A stretch of DNA of 64,000 nucleotides from Alicyclobacillus sp. SO9 (GCF_016406125.1 NZ_CP066339.1:1364001-1428000), one strand, 5' to 3'; positions 54,028 through 63,889 are shown, counted from the stretch's first letter. Notes: generated by a model from the letters alone, not told the origin. A program made the numbers and translations.

Positions 54028-55143
54028 TTGACGTGGGACAAGGATGATAACCCTTCGCTGATAAACTTCGCATCCGAATTTGCGGAGAATTGGCCTGGGG
54101 ATTTGCAGGGTGTTCATATGCATCGAAATGGGAATGCAGAGTCAATCGTTCGGCCCATTAAACAAGTGACTCCAGATACACCCGTATCGCAAATTGTAAA
54201 ATACTTTACCGAGTTTGAGTATGAGACAGGTGTTGCTGTGGTCAGCGATAGAAAACCTGTTGGGCTGGTCATGAGGGAGAAACTGTTTCAGCGGCTGGCT
54301 TTTAAATACGGTTACGCGCTCTTTTGGAATCGTGCCATTTCAAATGTCATGGATGAAGAACCACTCATTGTGGAATTGACGACACCACTTGATGCGGTGT
54401 CTAAGATGGCCATGGAGCGGCACCGCGATAAGGTCTACGATTTAGTGATAGTGACACAACGATCTGAGATAAAGGGCGCGTTGACGATTCGAGATGTGCT
54501 CAATATTATCACGGAAATGCAGATGGAACTTGCGAGGGAGGCTAATCCGCTGACAGGACTGCCGGGAAACCGCCGTATCGAAGGAGAGATACAGCGGCGC
54601 ATCAACCTAAGTCGTCCTTTTGCAGTAATCTATGCCGATCTCGATGGTTTCAAGTGGTTCAACGATGAATATGGATTCCTGAATGGCGATATGGTGCTTC
54701 GCTTTACTGCTGCAATGCTTCGTGAAACCCTGGGGAAAGCAGGCGACAGGGAAGGCTTCATCGGTCATATTGGCGGTGACGATTTCTTACTCGTGACAGA
54801 TACAGTTTATACTTGGGATTTGACGCAGACCGTCATCCAGCGCTTTGATAGGGAAGTTTCCCGATTTTATCCTGACTTACCTAAGCGTACGGACTTGAAG
54901 CGCGAAGAGAGTCTGGATAGACGAGGCGTTCCGGTGTCGAGGCAAGGCATTTCTATCTCTCTGTCTGTCCTCGAATGTCGGGTCACCTCCTCTAACAATT
55001 TGAGTTTTGAAGTGATTTCCCGGTACGCTGGCGAACTCAAAAAGACCGCAAAACGTACATCTGGCAGTACCGCAGTGTGGCAGGTATTGAATGATACCGG
55101 ACTTGAGAACAGTGTCAGAGCATTGAGTCACGATGACAAGTAA
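54028..55143 (+). CDS. CBS-GGDEF diguanylate cyclase
   Basis: 371-residue protein. Two CBS modules (about residues 45-165, with GVAVVSDRKPVGLVMRE and DLVIVTQRSEIKGALTIRDVL) are followed by a GGDEF domain starting NPLTGLPGNRRI with VIYADLDGFKWFND and signature GGDDF, an accepted active variant. CBS pairs bind adenine nucleotides, so synthesis of cyclic di-GMP may follow energy state. TTG 54028 follows AGAGGGTGA. Last in the kinase-chemoreceptor-EAL-GGDEF run. Confidence 0.88.
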   Translation: MTWDKDDNPSLINFASEFAENWPGDLQGVHMHRNGNAESIVRPIKQVTPDTPVSQIVKYFTEFEYETGVAVVSDRKPVGLVMREKLFQRLAFKYGYALFWNRAISNVMDEEPLIVELTTPLDAVSKMAMERHRDKVYDLVIVTQRSEIKGALTIRDVLNIITEMQMELAREANPLTGLPGNRRIEGEIQRRINLSRPFAVIYADLDGFKWFNDEYGFLNGDMVLRFTAAMLRETLGKAGDREGFIGHIGGDDFLLVTDTVYTWDLTQTVIQRFDREVSRFYPDLPKRTDLKREESLDRRGVPVSRQGISISLSVLECRVTSSNNLSFEVISRYAGELKKTAKRTSGSTAVWQVLNDTGLENSVRALSHDDK

Positions 55144-55149
55144 CTGTGG

Positions 55150-55908
55150 TTAGGCACGAACATCCCGTCGAGAAAAATGAATCAGCCCAACAAGAGTAAA
55201 AACCACAGAAGACAGAATGACTGTCCAAACGGCTGTGTGAGTGAGATTCCATCCGCTTCCGCTGTCGCTCGGGAGCATTGCCAGCGCTGGCTGTACCCAA
55301 GGATAATAGGGGGAGTATGTTGACGAGTTAATAATCATGAGTGATGGAATGGTAAAAATGACGTTGACAGCAAATTGAGCACCAAAGCTTTTCCACCATG
55401 TTGAGACCCACAATTGTAAAGCTGCTAAAGGTATTGCGGCCACCCAACCGCCAACGAGACTTTTCAGCATAAGACTCCATGGAACAGGTCCATTGATGTG
55501 CAGTAGCACGGACCCTGAAAACAAAACTGAAAAGAACATCAGGATTTGGGATAAGGCAAGAAAAAACATAATAATTGTAAATTTGGCGGAGTAGATGTAG
55601 GTCCGTCGGACAGGCAAGGCCAGAATCTGTTTCCAGCCTCCCGCAAGGTGTTCAAATCTGCAGACCAACGACGTCAAGATACCAATCAGCAGCGGAAAGA
55701 GCAGCAGTCCATAGAAGGCTGCTGTTACGCCATAGGCGTCGTGCCAGGTAATTTGCTGATGTGGTGTGCGTCGAATGAACCCAATTGTGGTCAGGGACAA
55801 AACCGGGGATATGAGTAACGGGATCCACACGCTGGAGTAGCGTATCTTCCTCCACTCGGAACCTAGTACGGGTAAAAACACCATCAGTTGATTCCTTTCT
55901 ACATTCAC
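55150..55908 (-). CDS. ABC-2 family permease (lantibiotic-protection type)
   Basis: 252-residue membrane protein with about six helices, typical of LanE/LanG-like export permeases (EWRKIRYSSVWIPLLISPVLS at the N-terminus, FEHLAGGWKQILALPVRRTYIYSAKF). It lies 13 bp after the second permease. Such transporters confer resistance to bacitracin or lantibiotics at the membrane. Since its ATPase is truncated, it would need another ATPase to work. Confidence 0.85.
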   Translation of the reverse strand: MNVERNQLMVFLPVLGSEWRKIRYSSVWIPLLISPVLSLTTIGFIRRTPHQQITWHDAYGVTAAFYGLLLFPLLIGILTSLVCRFEHLAGGWKQILALPVRRTYIYSAKFTIIMFFLALSQILMFFSVLFSGSVLLHINGPVPWSLMLKSLVGGWVAAIPLAALQLWVSTWWKSFGAQFAVNVIFTIPSLMIINSSTYSPYYPWVQPALAMLPSDSGSGWNLTHTAVWTVILSSVVFTLVGLIHFSRRDVRA

Positions 55909-55920
55909 TCTATATTGGGT

Positions 55921-56682
55921 TTACTTTATTTCTTGGCGTTGAAACACAAGCAATCCAACGTTCACAACAAGTACTCCGAAGCCAATGCCGTATAAGACAA
56001 ACACGGCTGAATAGTGGGGAGACACAGGTGAAGCGATGGCAGGATATACCCAGGGAACCCACTTTGGCAGAAGTGTTGTTGTACTGGCAATAAACCCGAC
56101 GACGCCTGCAATGAGTGCGTAAACCTGGCTGTTAAAGAGTGTCGAAAGCAAGAGTTGGAAAGCGATTATTCCGTATGAAGCCAGGTATGGGTAAAATCCG
56201 TCCTTTAGAATTAGTGCCCAAGGTATTTGACGAGGAAGTCCAAGGCCTAGTCCGAGCAGCCATGTTCCCACAACAGCAAGCGTTGCAGAAACGGCAAGAA
56301 ACGCGATGAGCCAGAAAAATTTGCTGAGGTATAAAACATAGCGGGGAACAGGGAGTACTAGGAACTGCTTCCACATGTGTCCTTGGTACTCGATGCTGTT
56401 CATCATAGATGCCAATACTGCGATACCAAGGACCAGTGTAGGAATTAGAACGACATTGACACTGTTCATGACGGCTCCCCACTTATCCGGTTGTTGGATA
56501 AGCCACTTGTAGCCCAGCGTAAAGCGCAGAGTGTTTACCAAAATGACACCAAAGGGGCCGAGAAAAACGAGAAATGTGATCCACGTTTTTCGAAGTTTTA
56601 CCCAATCTGCAGCAATGGCTCTCCACCAAGGAGCCGACACGCGAAAGCACTTCAAGTTTGTGTTTGGGAAAGTCCTTATCAA
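55921..56682 (-). CDS. ABC-2 family permease, N-terminus altered by the deletion
   Basis: 253-residue permease paralogous to 55150 (ADWVKLRKTWITFLVFLGPFGV, YQGHMWKQFLVLPVPRYVLYLSKF). The normal protein should start just before the ADWVKLRKT region, so the first 20-25 residues shown in this frame are remnants read out of frame from the deleted ATPase gene. The original start codon seems lost in the deletion, and translation would have to begin in the ATPase remnant. Confidence 0.75.
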   Translation of the reverse strand: MIRTFPNTNLKCFRVSAPWWRAIAADWVKLRKTWITFLVFLGPFGVILVNTLRFTLGYKWLIQQPDKWGAVMNSVNVVLIPTLVLGIAVLASMMNSIEYQGHMWKQFLVLPVPRYVLYLSKFFWLIAFLAVSATLAVVGTWLLGLGLGLPRQIPWALILKDGFYPYLASYGIIAFQLLLSTLFNSQVYALIAGVVGFIASTTTLLPKWVPWVYPAIASPVSPHYSAVFVLYGIGFGVLVVNVGLLVFQRQEIK

Positions 56683-56878
56683 ATAGTCTCACACGGCCCT
56701 CAGTGGGACGAATTAGGCCAAGCAACATGCGAATGGTGGTTTTCCCAGCACCGTTTGGACCAAGAAAACCATAAATACTGCCTTTGGGCACACTCAGATT
56801 CAGTTTATTTACAGAGAGCTGGCGCCCGTACTTTCGGGTTAGATCCATTGTCTGAATCACAGTTTCACTCACACTCAA
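56630..56878 (-). pseudogene. ABC transporter ATPase truncated after the Walker A region
   Basis: The N-terminal part of a LanF/BceA-like ATPase with intact Walker A (FLGPNGAGKTT) and Q-loop area up to GSLVES near 56630. At that point the sequence jumps into the permease coding region (WWRAIAADWVKL) in another frame. Signature LSGGQ and Walker B are absent: about 150-200 codons are missing. ORF 56483-56878 extends beyond the junction only by frame accident. The gene is the first of an exporter operon downstream of a TCS. Confidence 0.85.
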
Positions 56879-57023
56879 TCACCTCATATCCAAGGATAGA
56901 GGGTCAAGTTTACACACTGTTTAAGGCTTCCTTAACAGGAGCTAAACTTTTCTGTGAACAGGAAGGTGGCAATTCAATAACAATGAAGGTATGTTGGAAT
57001 AAGGATGTCAGCTGAACAAGTAG

Positions 57024-58487
57024 TCAATTTTTAAGTATTTCATTTTGCGGCGGCAGAGTAATCGTAATGTTTGTGCCCTCGCCCGGTACACTATGCACGT
57101 CAATTTGCCCGCCGTGTGACTCAATTAACTGCTTGGCAACGGCTGTTCCCAAGCCGCTGCTTTTACTGTGTTCCGGATTGGTATTTGTCCCGCGGTAATA
57201 GCGATCAAATAGGTGCTCTACTGTTTCTTCGTCCATTCCGCGGCCGTTGTCCGAGATGGAAATTTTGACTCCTGAATGGATGTAATCAAAGGCGTTCACG
57301 GGTTTCACTTGGACTTTAACGCTGGTTTCAGGTGGATTGTGGAGTACTGCATTGGACAGCAGGTTCTCGAGAGCTCGGCCAAGCCAATGTGTATCAAATG
57401 GATATATGAGGTAATCAGAATAGCTGTTGAAAGTGACCTCCTGATGCTCATGGGTCTCAGTATTTATCAGTTGGATAACGAGCCTTCGGACAAATTCCAC
57501 AATGTCTTGAGGGCGACGTTCCAACGGCAGGTCTTCATTCTTTAGCCGGAACGTCAGATTTAAATCTTCGATTAGGTTCTCCATGTATTCGGCTTTTTCG
57601 GAAACAATCTTGGCAAACCCTCTCGTCTCGGCTTCCGTCCAGCTATAGTCGACTGCCGACAACAGGTCACCATACCCTTTGACCGTGGACAGAGGTGTCT
57701 TTAAGTCATGGGATACGCCTGTAATCCACTCTTCTCGGGTTTGCTCAAGTTTCCTGTACTCCGCCTCATTTCGGGCCAAGGTTAAAGATAAATTGTTGAG
57801 CGCTGCGAGCACTTCTCTATAAACCTGGTAAGAGCGGCGTATTTTACCAGACGCGTTGCGGCTTCTCGGAGTGCCGCTGGTATCCTTGGGTTCATCGAAT
57901 GTGCCAGTTGCCAGACCTTGGAGCCATGACATCATGTGCAGCAAGGGAGCGCCGAGGCGCCGGCCAAACAAGAGTGCCACGAGCAGCGGCAGGCCGACTA
58001 GGGATAATCCAAACGCGAGGATGAGTTGAAGCAGAGATACTCCTGAATATGATTTGGCCTTCTCTCCAACAATCCACGTGATGGATTGTCCGTTCAGCTC
58101 TGCATACCACGTGTGGAGTGTGTAGCCCAAGTCGGATTTGCTGTGTTCGTAGACCAGGTACCCTGGACTATAGTGAGTAGGAATGTTGTTGGGAACGCGG
58201 TAAGCATATATTTGTCGGCCGTTTCCATCAAGGACTTGCAACCAATCACCGGCGTGAGCGACTTTGCTCAATACGGTTGGCGCAATGCTGACGGTACTGC
58301 CAGTTAGGGTTGTGTACTTCGGAATATGCTCCAAAATCGACGCAGCAGTAACTCGTTCCTTGGATGAAAAGTCGATGGTTGCTCGCCTCGCAGCGACCAT
58401 TATTCCAATGTAGACGACGCTCTGCAATACCACAAGCAGTCCGAGTTGCAATAGGAATCTCATCGTCAGTCGAGTCTTCAGGTTCAT
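57024..58487 (-). CDS. Sensor histidine kinase of the exporter locus
   Basis: 487-residue membrane kinase. Two membrane segments (about 10-32 and 153-175) flank a roughly 115-residue extracellular domain; HAMP-like linker, phospho-His in GVSHDLKTPLSTVKGYGDLL, N box ENLLSNAVLHNPP, and G boxes SDNGRGMDEE and SSGLGTAVAKQLI follow. It overlaps the upstream response-regulator gene by 4 bp. The position next to an ABC-2 exporter suggests it senses a membrane-active antibiotic. Confidence 0.93.
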   Translation of the reverse strand: MNLKTRLTMRFLLQLGLLVVLQSVVYIGIMVAARRATIDFSSKERVTAASILEHIPKYTTLTGSTVSIAPTVLSKVAHAGDWLQVLDGNGRQIYAYRVPNNIPTHYSPGYLVYEHSKSDLGYTLHTWYAELNGQSITWIVGEKAKSYSGVSLLQLILAFGLSLVGLPLLVALLFGRRLGAPLLHMMSWLQGLATGTFDEPKDTSGTPRSRNASGKIRRSYQVYREVLAALNNLSLTLARNEAEYRKLEQTREEWITGVSHDLKTPLSTVKGYGDLLSAVDYSWTEAETRGFAKIVSEKAEYMENLIEDLNLTFRLKNEDLPLERRPQDIVEFVRRLVIQLINTETHEHQEVTFNSYSDYLIYPFDTHWLGRALENLLSNAVLHNPPETSVKVQVKPVNAFDYIHSGVKISISDNGRGMDEETVEHLFDRYYRGTNTNPEHSKSSGLGTAVAKQLIESHGGQIDVHSVPGEGTNITITLPPQNEILKN

Positions 58488-59275
58488 AGATGGTCACCGG
58501 ATTCAAGTGTGACTTTCGCTTTTTGGGGGGGATAAACAAGCTTGTATCCTAAACCTCGAACCGTAACAATGTATGAAGGGTTGCCTGGGTTGGCTTCAAT
58601 CTTTTCTCTCAACCTACGAATATGTACCATAACGGTGCTGTCATCACCAAGACTGTCTGCACCCCAAACCACTTCGTAAAATTCGTTGCGGCTGAATACA
58701 TAATTAGGGTGTTTGCAAAGAAATACAAGCAACTGGAACTCTTTTGCAGGGCAGTCGACATCTCGTCCATTGACCACAAGGCGCGCAGCGTGTTCGTGAA
58801 TTTGGAACCGCCCCAAGTCAAGAACCTTGTCATCTTTCGTGGCCGCGGAGGTATGGTCTGTCGGTATGAACGTTCGCTCACCTGGGCTGTCGGGGGAAAG
58901 GCGGCGGCGCAGATGCGCCTTGAGCCGCGCTACAACTTCAAGTGGATTGAAGGGCTTTGTAATATAGTCGTCTCCGCCCATTCCGAATCCCATTAATTTG
59001 TCCAAATCGGAACTGCGGGCCGTCAGAAAGAGAATCGGAGAGTCTGTGATTTCACGCAGCTTTTGCGCGACGAGAAAGCCTTCCATATCAGGGAGCATTA
59101 CATCCAGCACAACAATGTCCGGATGGGTCAAGTCACACAATTCTAGTGCCCGATTACCGCTATGGGCAACATGTACTGATGTGAAGCCTTCTTTTGCGAG
59201 CACAACTTTAAGCATGTCCACAATGGATTGTTCGTCGTCGACAAGCAGGATTGTCGCTTCTGACAGAGTTGCCAT
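58484..59275 (-). CDS. OmpR-family response regulator of the exporter locus
   Basis: 263-residue regulator with acidic pocket LVDDEQS, phospho-Asp in PDIVVLDVMLPDMEG, and winged helix ending NPSYIVTVRGLGYKLVYPP. The frame is open to 59368, but ATG 59275 gives the family start (ATILLVDDE). A 35-residue linker joins the domains. Pairs with the kinase by ATGA overlap. The expected target is the broken exporter operon. Confidence 0.94.
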   Translation of the reverse strand: MATLSEATILLVDDEQSIVDMLKVVLAKEGFTSVHVAHSGNRALELCDLTHPDIVVLDVMLPDMEGFLVAQKLREITDSPILFLTARSSDLDKLMGFGMGGDDYITKPFNPLEVVARLKAHLRRRLSPDSPGERTFIPTDHTSAATKDDKVLDLGRFQIHEHAARLVVNGRDVDCPAKEFQLLVFLCKHPNYVFSRNEFYEVVWGADSLGDDSTVMVHIRRLREKIEANPGNPSYIVTVRGLGYKLVYPPQKAKVTLESGDHL

Positions 59276-59553
59276 CTTGTCACGCCTTTGCACACTTGAT
59301 GCTGGAAAAGGCAGGTCCAGAGATGCCGTGAGACTGTGATTCGTGAGACTGTGATGCCACGTACACACAGCAGTGTTTCTCTGTTTCCAGTATAGTGCAT
59401 TTTCCTCTGTTCTATCGACCTATTGGAGAAAATGGACAATCTGGAGCTGTACGTCACGAGTGTACACTTATCGCTCCAATTATACTGCGCGGTGTGTCTG
59501 CTATTCGTCCGTCCAAGTCAAGAATCTTTATCGGCCATGTGGGGTGATGAAGG

Positions 59554-60780
59554 CTACATTTGCGAATCTCCGCTTCGAGACAAGCGAATTCTAAGCACAA
59601 ATACGATTGCCAGCACACTGGCTGTCATGCTCACCAGGAACATACTGGAATAACTGCCTGACCAGGACACAACAACCCCGGTAAGTGGAGCTGCAATGAG
59701 TAACCCGGCTGCTTCCATAAGCGTATTGAGACCAAATAATCCGCCGCGCAGTTGTTCTTCTCGTTTCTCATTTTGGACAATTTGATGGAGCAAATCCGTA
59801 ACAAGTGCAAAGGACACGGTTAGGTTGACAGCCCAGAAGACGCCTTCAATTGCAACGACAATGTAGACGCCTGTCATTGAGTGAATAAATAGTCCTGCGA
59901 GGCTGACCAAGCCGTATAGTCCCAAAGCACTGGACAACATAAGTTTAGGGGAAACCCGTTTGTACAATTTACCGACGACAAAAGCTGTTACAATGCCGGT
60001 TCCAGTATAAAGGGCCATAGCCAGAGCCGCATCTATTTGTTTGCCATGGGCAACATGTAACACGAAGAGTGTAAAAAAGGAGGCCATTGATTCGTAGGAC
60101 AACCAGCTTAAAAAATGTACCGTAAAATACAGAACAAGATTTCTGTGCCGCAATGTTCTGTATGAGAATCTCGGTTTGTTTCTAGCATCCGTTTTCTGAA
60201 CGACAGCCTCTGGTACACCGATTACAGTTGTCAATCCGCCGAGAACCATGATTGCTGACGTAAGAATAAAGGCTCCTGTGTGAGTAAAGGTCCAGACCAT
60301 AGGAATGACAAGGAATGCTGCAAGATTCCCCACTAGCCACCATAAGTTCAAGTATCCGGACGCGACACCCCATTTGGACGCCGGAACAACTTCTGGCATC
60401 CACGCCTGATAAGGACTCATGGAAGTCTGTTGGAAAAGATAGAAGATGACAATGACTATCATTGCAAGAAGAGGTTGATGAAGAAAATAGAACAACAACC
60501 AAGCTAAAGCTGCCCCGGGAAGACAGATGGCTACATAGATTTTTCGGCGGAAACCAGGTTTCGTTGTGTGGTCGCTGAGCCATCCAGCTAATGGGTTCAT
60601 AATCAATCCCAAGAGTCCTTCAAGGCCCAAAATTAGTCCAATGAGAGGCTGCGAAATGTGAAGATTCTGAAGCATCGGGCTCGTGAACACCTTATTTGCC
60701 CCATATCCTACATTGCGGCCAAGACCTGCCATGCCCAACAAGTGGATAGTACGTGATTTAAATGTTTTTTCTTTTGACAC
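59554..60780 (-). CDS. MFS transporter
   Basis: 408-residue carrier with twelve helices. Blocks LIMNPLAGWLSDHTTKPGFRRKIYV (the A-like motif between helices 2 and 3) and YQAWMPEVVPASKWGVASGYLNLWWLVGN resemble the SLC45/sucrose or GPH-like sugar carriers. GTG 60780 follows GAGGGGGT. Substrate unknown. Divergent from nothing nearby; convergent end is near the response-regulator promoter. Confidence 0.88.
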   Translation of the reverse strand: MSKEKTFKSRTIHLLGMAGLGRNVGYGANKVFTSPMLQNLHISQPLIGLILGLEGLLGLIMNPLAGWLSDHTTKPGFRRKIYVAICLPGAALAWLLFYFLHQPLLAMIVIVIFYLFQQTSMSPYQAWMPEVVPASKWGVASGYLNLWWLVGNLAAFLVIPMVWTFTHTGAFILTSAIMVLGGLTTVIGVPEAVVQKTDARNKPRFSYRTLRHRNLVLYFTVHFLSWLSYESMASFFTLFVLHVAHGKQIDAALAMALYTGTGIVTAFVVGKLYKRVSPKLMLSSALGLYGLVSLAGLFIHSMTGVYIVVAIEGVFWAVNLTVSFALVTDLLHQIVQNEKREEQLRGGLFGLNTLMEAAGLLIAAPLTGVVVSWSGSYSSMFLVSMTASVLAIVFVLRIRLSRSGDSQM

Positions 60781-60951
60781 CCATGCAACCCCCTCATTTA
60801 TCTGTATCTTGCTTATTACACCTATCCTACTTTTCTTTCATTAATCTTGCGTTGAGGTTTTCTTAAGGCTTTGTAAAACCAGGTGCTAACGTGGAAGTTT
60901 CAGGGTCTATCCGCGCAACTCAATATCCGGTCCAAACAAAAGGTCTATTGC

Positions 60952-62172
60952 CTATTTTTGCTTTCTTAGTTCACGCAGTGAGTAAAATGTGTCCCTCCAG
61001 CGAATACCTCCGTTTACAGCAGTAAGCATTGCAGCTCGTACGAGAATGCAACATAAAACTGGGGCTGACAATGGGACTGTGATGGACCACAATGCGGACA
61101 CACCGCTGTACTTTCTTGTCATGTAAAACAAGTAGGTTTCCATTGCCCAGGCCAAGGCGAAAATACCTCTTGTCCATCCGGCAGACAAAATTGTACCAAC
61201 GGCAGGCCCACTATAGAATAGAAGCATGGCTGCCATTGCTGACGAAAAATACCAATACCTATAGTGAAAAGGTGCCAAAGCGTTTTTTTCGAGCCCCAGT
61301 GTCATTTCAGACAAGGTTTTGTACCACTCAACGGACAGAAGATGTGTACCGCCTGCAAACACCTGCTTAAAACCAGCTTTCTTTATGACGGAGCCAAGCG
61401 CTAAATCTTCATCCGTCCGCATTGCCACGCTGCGGTGTCCGTCTACGCTGTCATAGGCTTGTTTTTGAATGAGATTAAAGGCCCCTATACCTACCGACGC
61501 AGATGAATGAGAAGAATCTGCATTTTGCGGCCTAAAGGCTAGAACCACGTTGTACAGAAAGAAGTAAACTACAGACCGCAGCCAAAATCCCTTTGCAATA
61601 ATACGCGGTGATAATGCTAAATGAGTTATGTTTCTTGTTGTGACATACTTCATTGCAGTTTCCACTGCATCACGCGTAAACGCCACATCGGCATCCGTGA
61701 ACAGAAGCCACTTTCCGTTCGCTTGCCGCGCAGCTGTCCACAAAGCGTATGTCTTTCCCAACCAGCCTTCCGGGAGTGTTGTATTGTAAATGACTTTTAA
61801 CTGGGGCCAATTGTGCGAGGCTTCCTTTAAGACACGTCGTGTATTGTCAATTGATCTGTCGTCGACTACGATGACTTCCAGGTTTGCCCAAGTTTGCTCT
61901 CGCAGGGAAGATAGTGTGTGGGGAAGATTCTGTGCCTCATTTCTTGCCGCTAGTATGAGGGAGACTTTTTGGGAATAGAGACGGTTTTGGTCGTCCTCAG
62001 CGCTGGAGCCGGACAAGTCCAGAGCTGCTCTCGAAGGCTGTTTACAGTCCCATTCAGCTGACACATGACTATTTTTGAGAGCAACAGCTCTTTTCAGTCC
62101 TGGAAAAGATAGTATGGTAAAAATCATCCATGCTGTGAGAGTTGTTGCAGCAAGCAACCAGAGCCACATCAC
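60952..62172 (-). CDS. Membrane glycosyltransferase family 2 (HpnB/CrtQ-like)
   Basis: About 406-residue GT2 enzyme. N-terminal membrane helix, then SLILAARNEAQNLPHTLSSL, VIVVDDRSIDNT and the metal-binding LLFTDADVAF; RTDEDLALG is the acceptor/base region. Three or four C-terminal helices follow. This layout matches HpnB and carotenoid glycosyltransferases, consistent with hopanoid or carotenoid glycosides, though the product is unproven. Start GTG 62172 or ATG 62169 fits AGGACGGGG; the longer frame to 62220 is less likely. Confidence 0.85.
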   Translation of the reverse strand: MMWLWLLAATTLTAWMIFTILSFPGLKRAVALKNSHVSAEWDCKQPSRAALDLSGSSAEDDQNRLYSQKVSLILAARNEAQNLPHTLSSLREQTWANLEVIVVDDRSIDNTRRVLKEASHNWPQLKVIYNTTLPEGWLGKTYALWTAARQANGKWLLFTDADVAFTRDAVETAMKYVTTRNITHLALSPRIIAKGFWLRSVVYFFLYNVVLAFRPQNADSSHSSASVGIGAFNLIQKQAYDSVDGHRSVAMRTDEDLALGSVIKKAGFKQVFAGGTHLLSVEWYKTLSEMTLGLEKNALAPFHYRYWYFSSAMAAMLLFYSGPAVGTILSAGWTRGIFALAWAMETYLFYMTRKYSGVSALWSITVPLSAPVLCCILVRAAMLTAVNGGIRWRDTFYSLRELRKQK

Positions 62173-62324
62173 GTTTCGTACCCCCGTCCTTTGTAGACTT
62201 ATTGTAGCGTATTCTTTCACACGGTGGTAATCTCGTTTTTTGATTTGGATTCGATACTTTCGGAGTTTACAATAGATGAAGAATTTGAAGGATAGTCTTG
62301 CAAGAAGGGGAGGAGAGGTAAGCT

Positions 62325-63011
62325 GTGAAAAGGATTGTTGATGGAATTGCGCTGCTGGATTTGTCCTTGAACTTCGGCGACAGACAGATGGTTATTCATC
62401 CAACGCTGTTGTGGGACAATGACGAGGCAGTACTTGTCGACACTGGCTTTCCCGGGATGTTGTCTGACATCAAGACGGAGATGGACCAGGCCGGAGTGCC
62501 TTTTGACCGACTGAGAAAAATCATTTTGACACATCAGGATTACGACCACATTGGCGGATTGCCTGACATTATCAATGCGTTGGACCATACGGTAGAAGTG
62601 TGTGCACATAAGGACGATGCGCCTTATATTGAGGGAGAAAGACTTTTAATCAAGCACGACCCGTCCCGTGGTACACCTCCTCAAGCTAAGGTAAATACCT
62701 TACTTCAGGATGGAGAACTACTCTCTCTGCTGGGCGGGTTGCAAGTTATCTTTAGTCCAGGGCATACGCCTGGACACATAAGTCTGTATCACCCAGAGAG
62801 CAAGACCTTGATTACAGGGGATGCTATTGTTTCCGAAGAAGGAAAGTTGTTGGGTCCCAACGAAAAGTTTACACCAGATATGTCTCTGGCCTGGAAATCG
62901 ATTGCAAAGTTCACAGCATTTAACGTGGAAACAGCCTTGTGTTATCACGGCGGCGTGTGTAATGAGGATGTTAATAAACAGTTTGCTGACCTTGCACAGG
63001 CGCATAGTTAA
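62325..63011 (+). CDS. MBL-fold metallo-hydrolase
   Basis: 228-residue metallo-beta-lactamase fold protein. The metal motif THQDYDHIGGLPDI (HxDxDH), then PGHTPGHISLYHPESKTLITGDAI and a later CYHGG supply the ligands. It resembles YflN/glyoxalase II-like hydrolases of unknown substrate. GTG 62325 follows GGGAGGAGAGG. Divergent from the glycosyltransferase. Confidence 0.92.
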   Translation: MKRIVDGIALLDLSLNFGDRQMVIHPTLLWDNDEAVLVDTGFPGMLSDIKTEMDQAGVPFDRLRKIILTHQDYDHIGGLPDIINALDHTVEVCAHKDDAPYIEGERLLIKHDPSRGTPPQAKVNTLLQDGELLSLLGGLQVIFSPGHTPGHISLYHPESKTLITGDAIVSEEGKLLGPNEKFTPDMSLAWKSIAKFTAFNVETALCYHGGVCNEDVNKQFADLAQAHS

Positions 63012-63049
63012 TCTCGTTTACGCAGCCGGAAACACTCAGTACAGTCACA

Positions 63050-63080
63050 GTACCACGGAACTTATATCGTTTCGTGGTAC
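63050..63080 (+). terminator. Hairpin after the MBL-fold gene
   Basis: Stem GTACCACGGAA/TTTCGTGGTAC (11 bp with one G-U) and 3' AATTTT, 38 bp after the stop. Confidence 0.7.
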
Positions 63081-63121
63081 AATTTTGAACGGAGAAAATA
63101 CTATTGCAAGGGTGGACGCAT

Positions 63122-63889
63122 TTGATAAAAACCGTGTTTTTTGATATCGATGGTACCCTGGTAAACTGGCAAGGGAACCTGTTGCAAAGCACGAAGAGAG
63201 CCGTTTTGCAGTTAAGAGAGAATGGCGTTACTCCTGTCATTGCATCCGCCCGTCCTGCTTTTAACATTTACGGATTGATGCAGGAACTTGGAATTGCTTC
63301 GTATGTAGCCCTTAACGGCAGCTTAGTGGTATACGAGAACGAGACGATTTATCGAAGTGTGATTCAGTCGTCAACTGTGGATGCGATACGTAAGTTAGTG
63401 CTGCAACAGAGTGATTCATTGGTGACTTGTACATCAGATGGTTTCGAAATTGCCAGTCGTGACAGAACGGACATATTGGAAAATTACATGCGCAAATGGG
63501 ATATGAGCAAGGAGTGTGCCGGCGGTTGCGAAGGGGACGTTCTGCAGCTCGAAGTGATGTGTTCTTCAGAGGGAATTCGTCTGTATACAGAGGGAAACCG
63601 ACTTGATTTTTATCCGTGGGGGTCTAGAGAAGATGCTTTCAACGCCGTGAACAGGGGAATTTCAAAGGCCTCAGGGATAGAAAAGCTGCTGGCCGTTCTC
63701 CATCAGGACAGGTCGGAAGCTGCTGCATTTGGCGACGGCATCAATGACATTGAAATGATGTCAGCAGTGGGTATCGGCGTAGCCATGGGAAATGCGGTCG
63801 ATGAATTGAAGCACAGGGCCAGTTTTGTAACATTGGATGTAAATGAGGGCGGTATAGCTCACGCACTTGAGAAACTGGGACTTATATAG
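63122..63889 (+). CDS. Cof-type HAD hydrolase
   Basis: 255-residue haloacid dehalogenase superfamily phosphatase. Catalytic motif I FFDIDGTLVNWQG at the N-terminus, motif II Ser in VIASARPAF, and motif IV FGDGINDIEMMSAVG are intact, with a Cof-type (C2B) cap between. It dephosphorylates sugar or cofactor phosphates. TTG 63122 is chosen, with AAGGGTGGA upstream; earlier codons in frame give a non-family start. Confidence 0.92.
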   Translation: MIKTVFFDIDGTLVNWQGNLLQSTKRAVLQLRENGVTPVIASARPAFNIYGLMQELGIASYVALNGSLVVYENETIYRSVIQSSTVDAIRKLVLQQSDSLVTCTSDGFEIASRDRTDILENYMRKWDMSKECAGGCEGDVLQLEVMCSSEGIRLYTEGNRLDFYPWGSREDAFNAVNRGISKASGIEKLLAVLHQDRSEAAAFGDGINDIEMMSAVGIGVAMGNAVDELKHRASFVTLDVNEGGIAHALEKLGLI

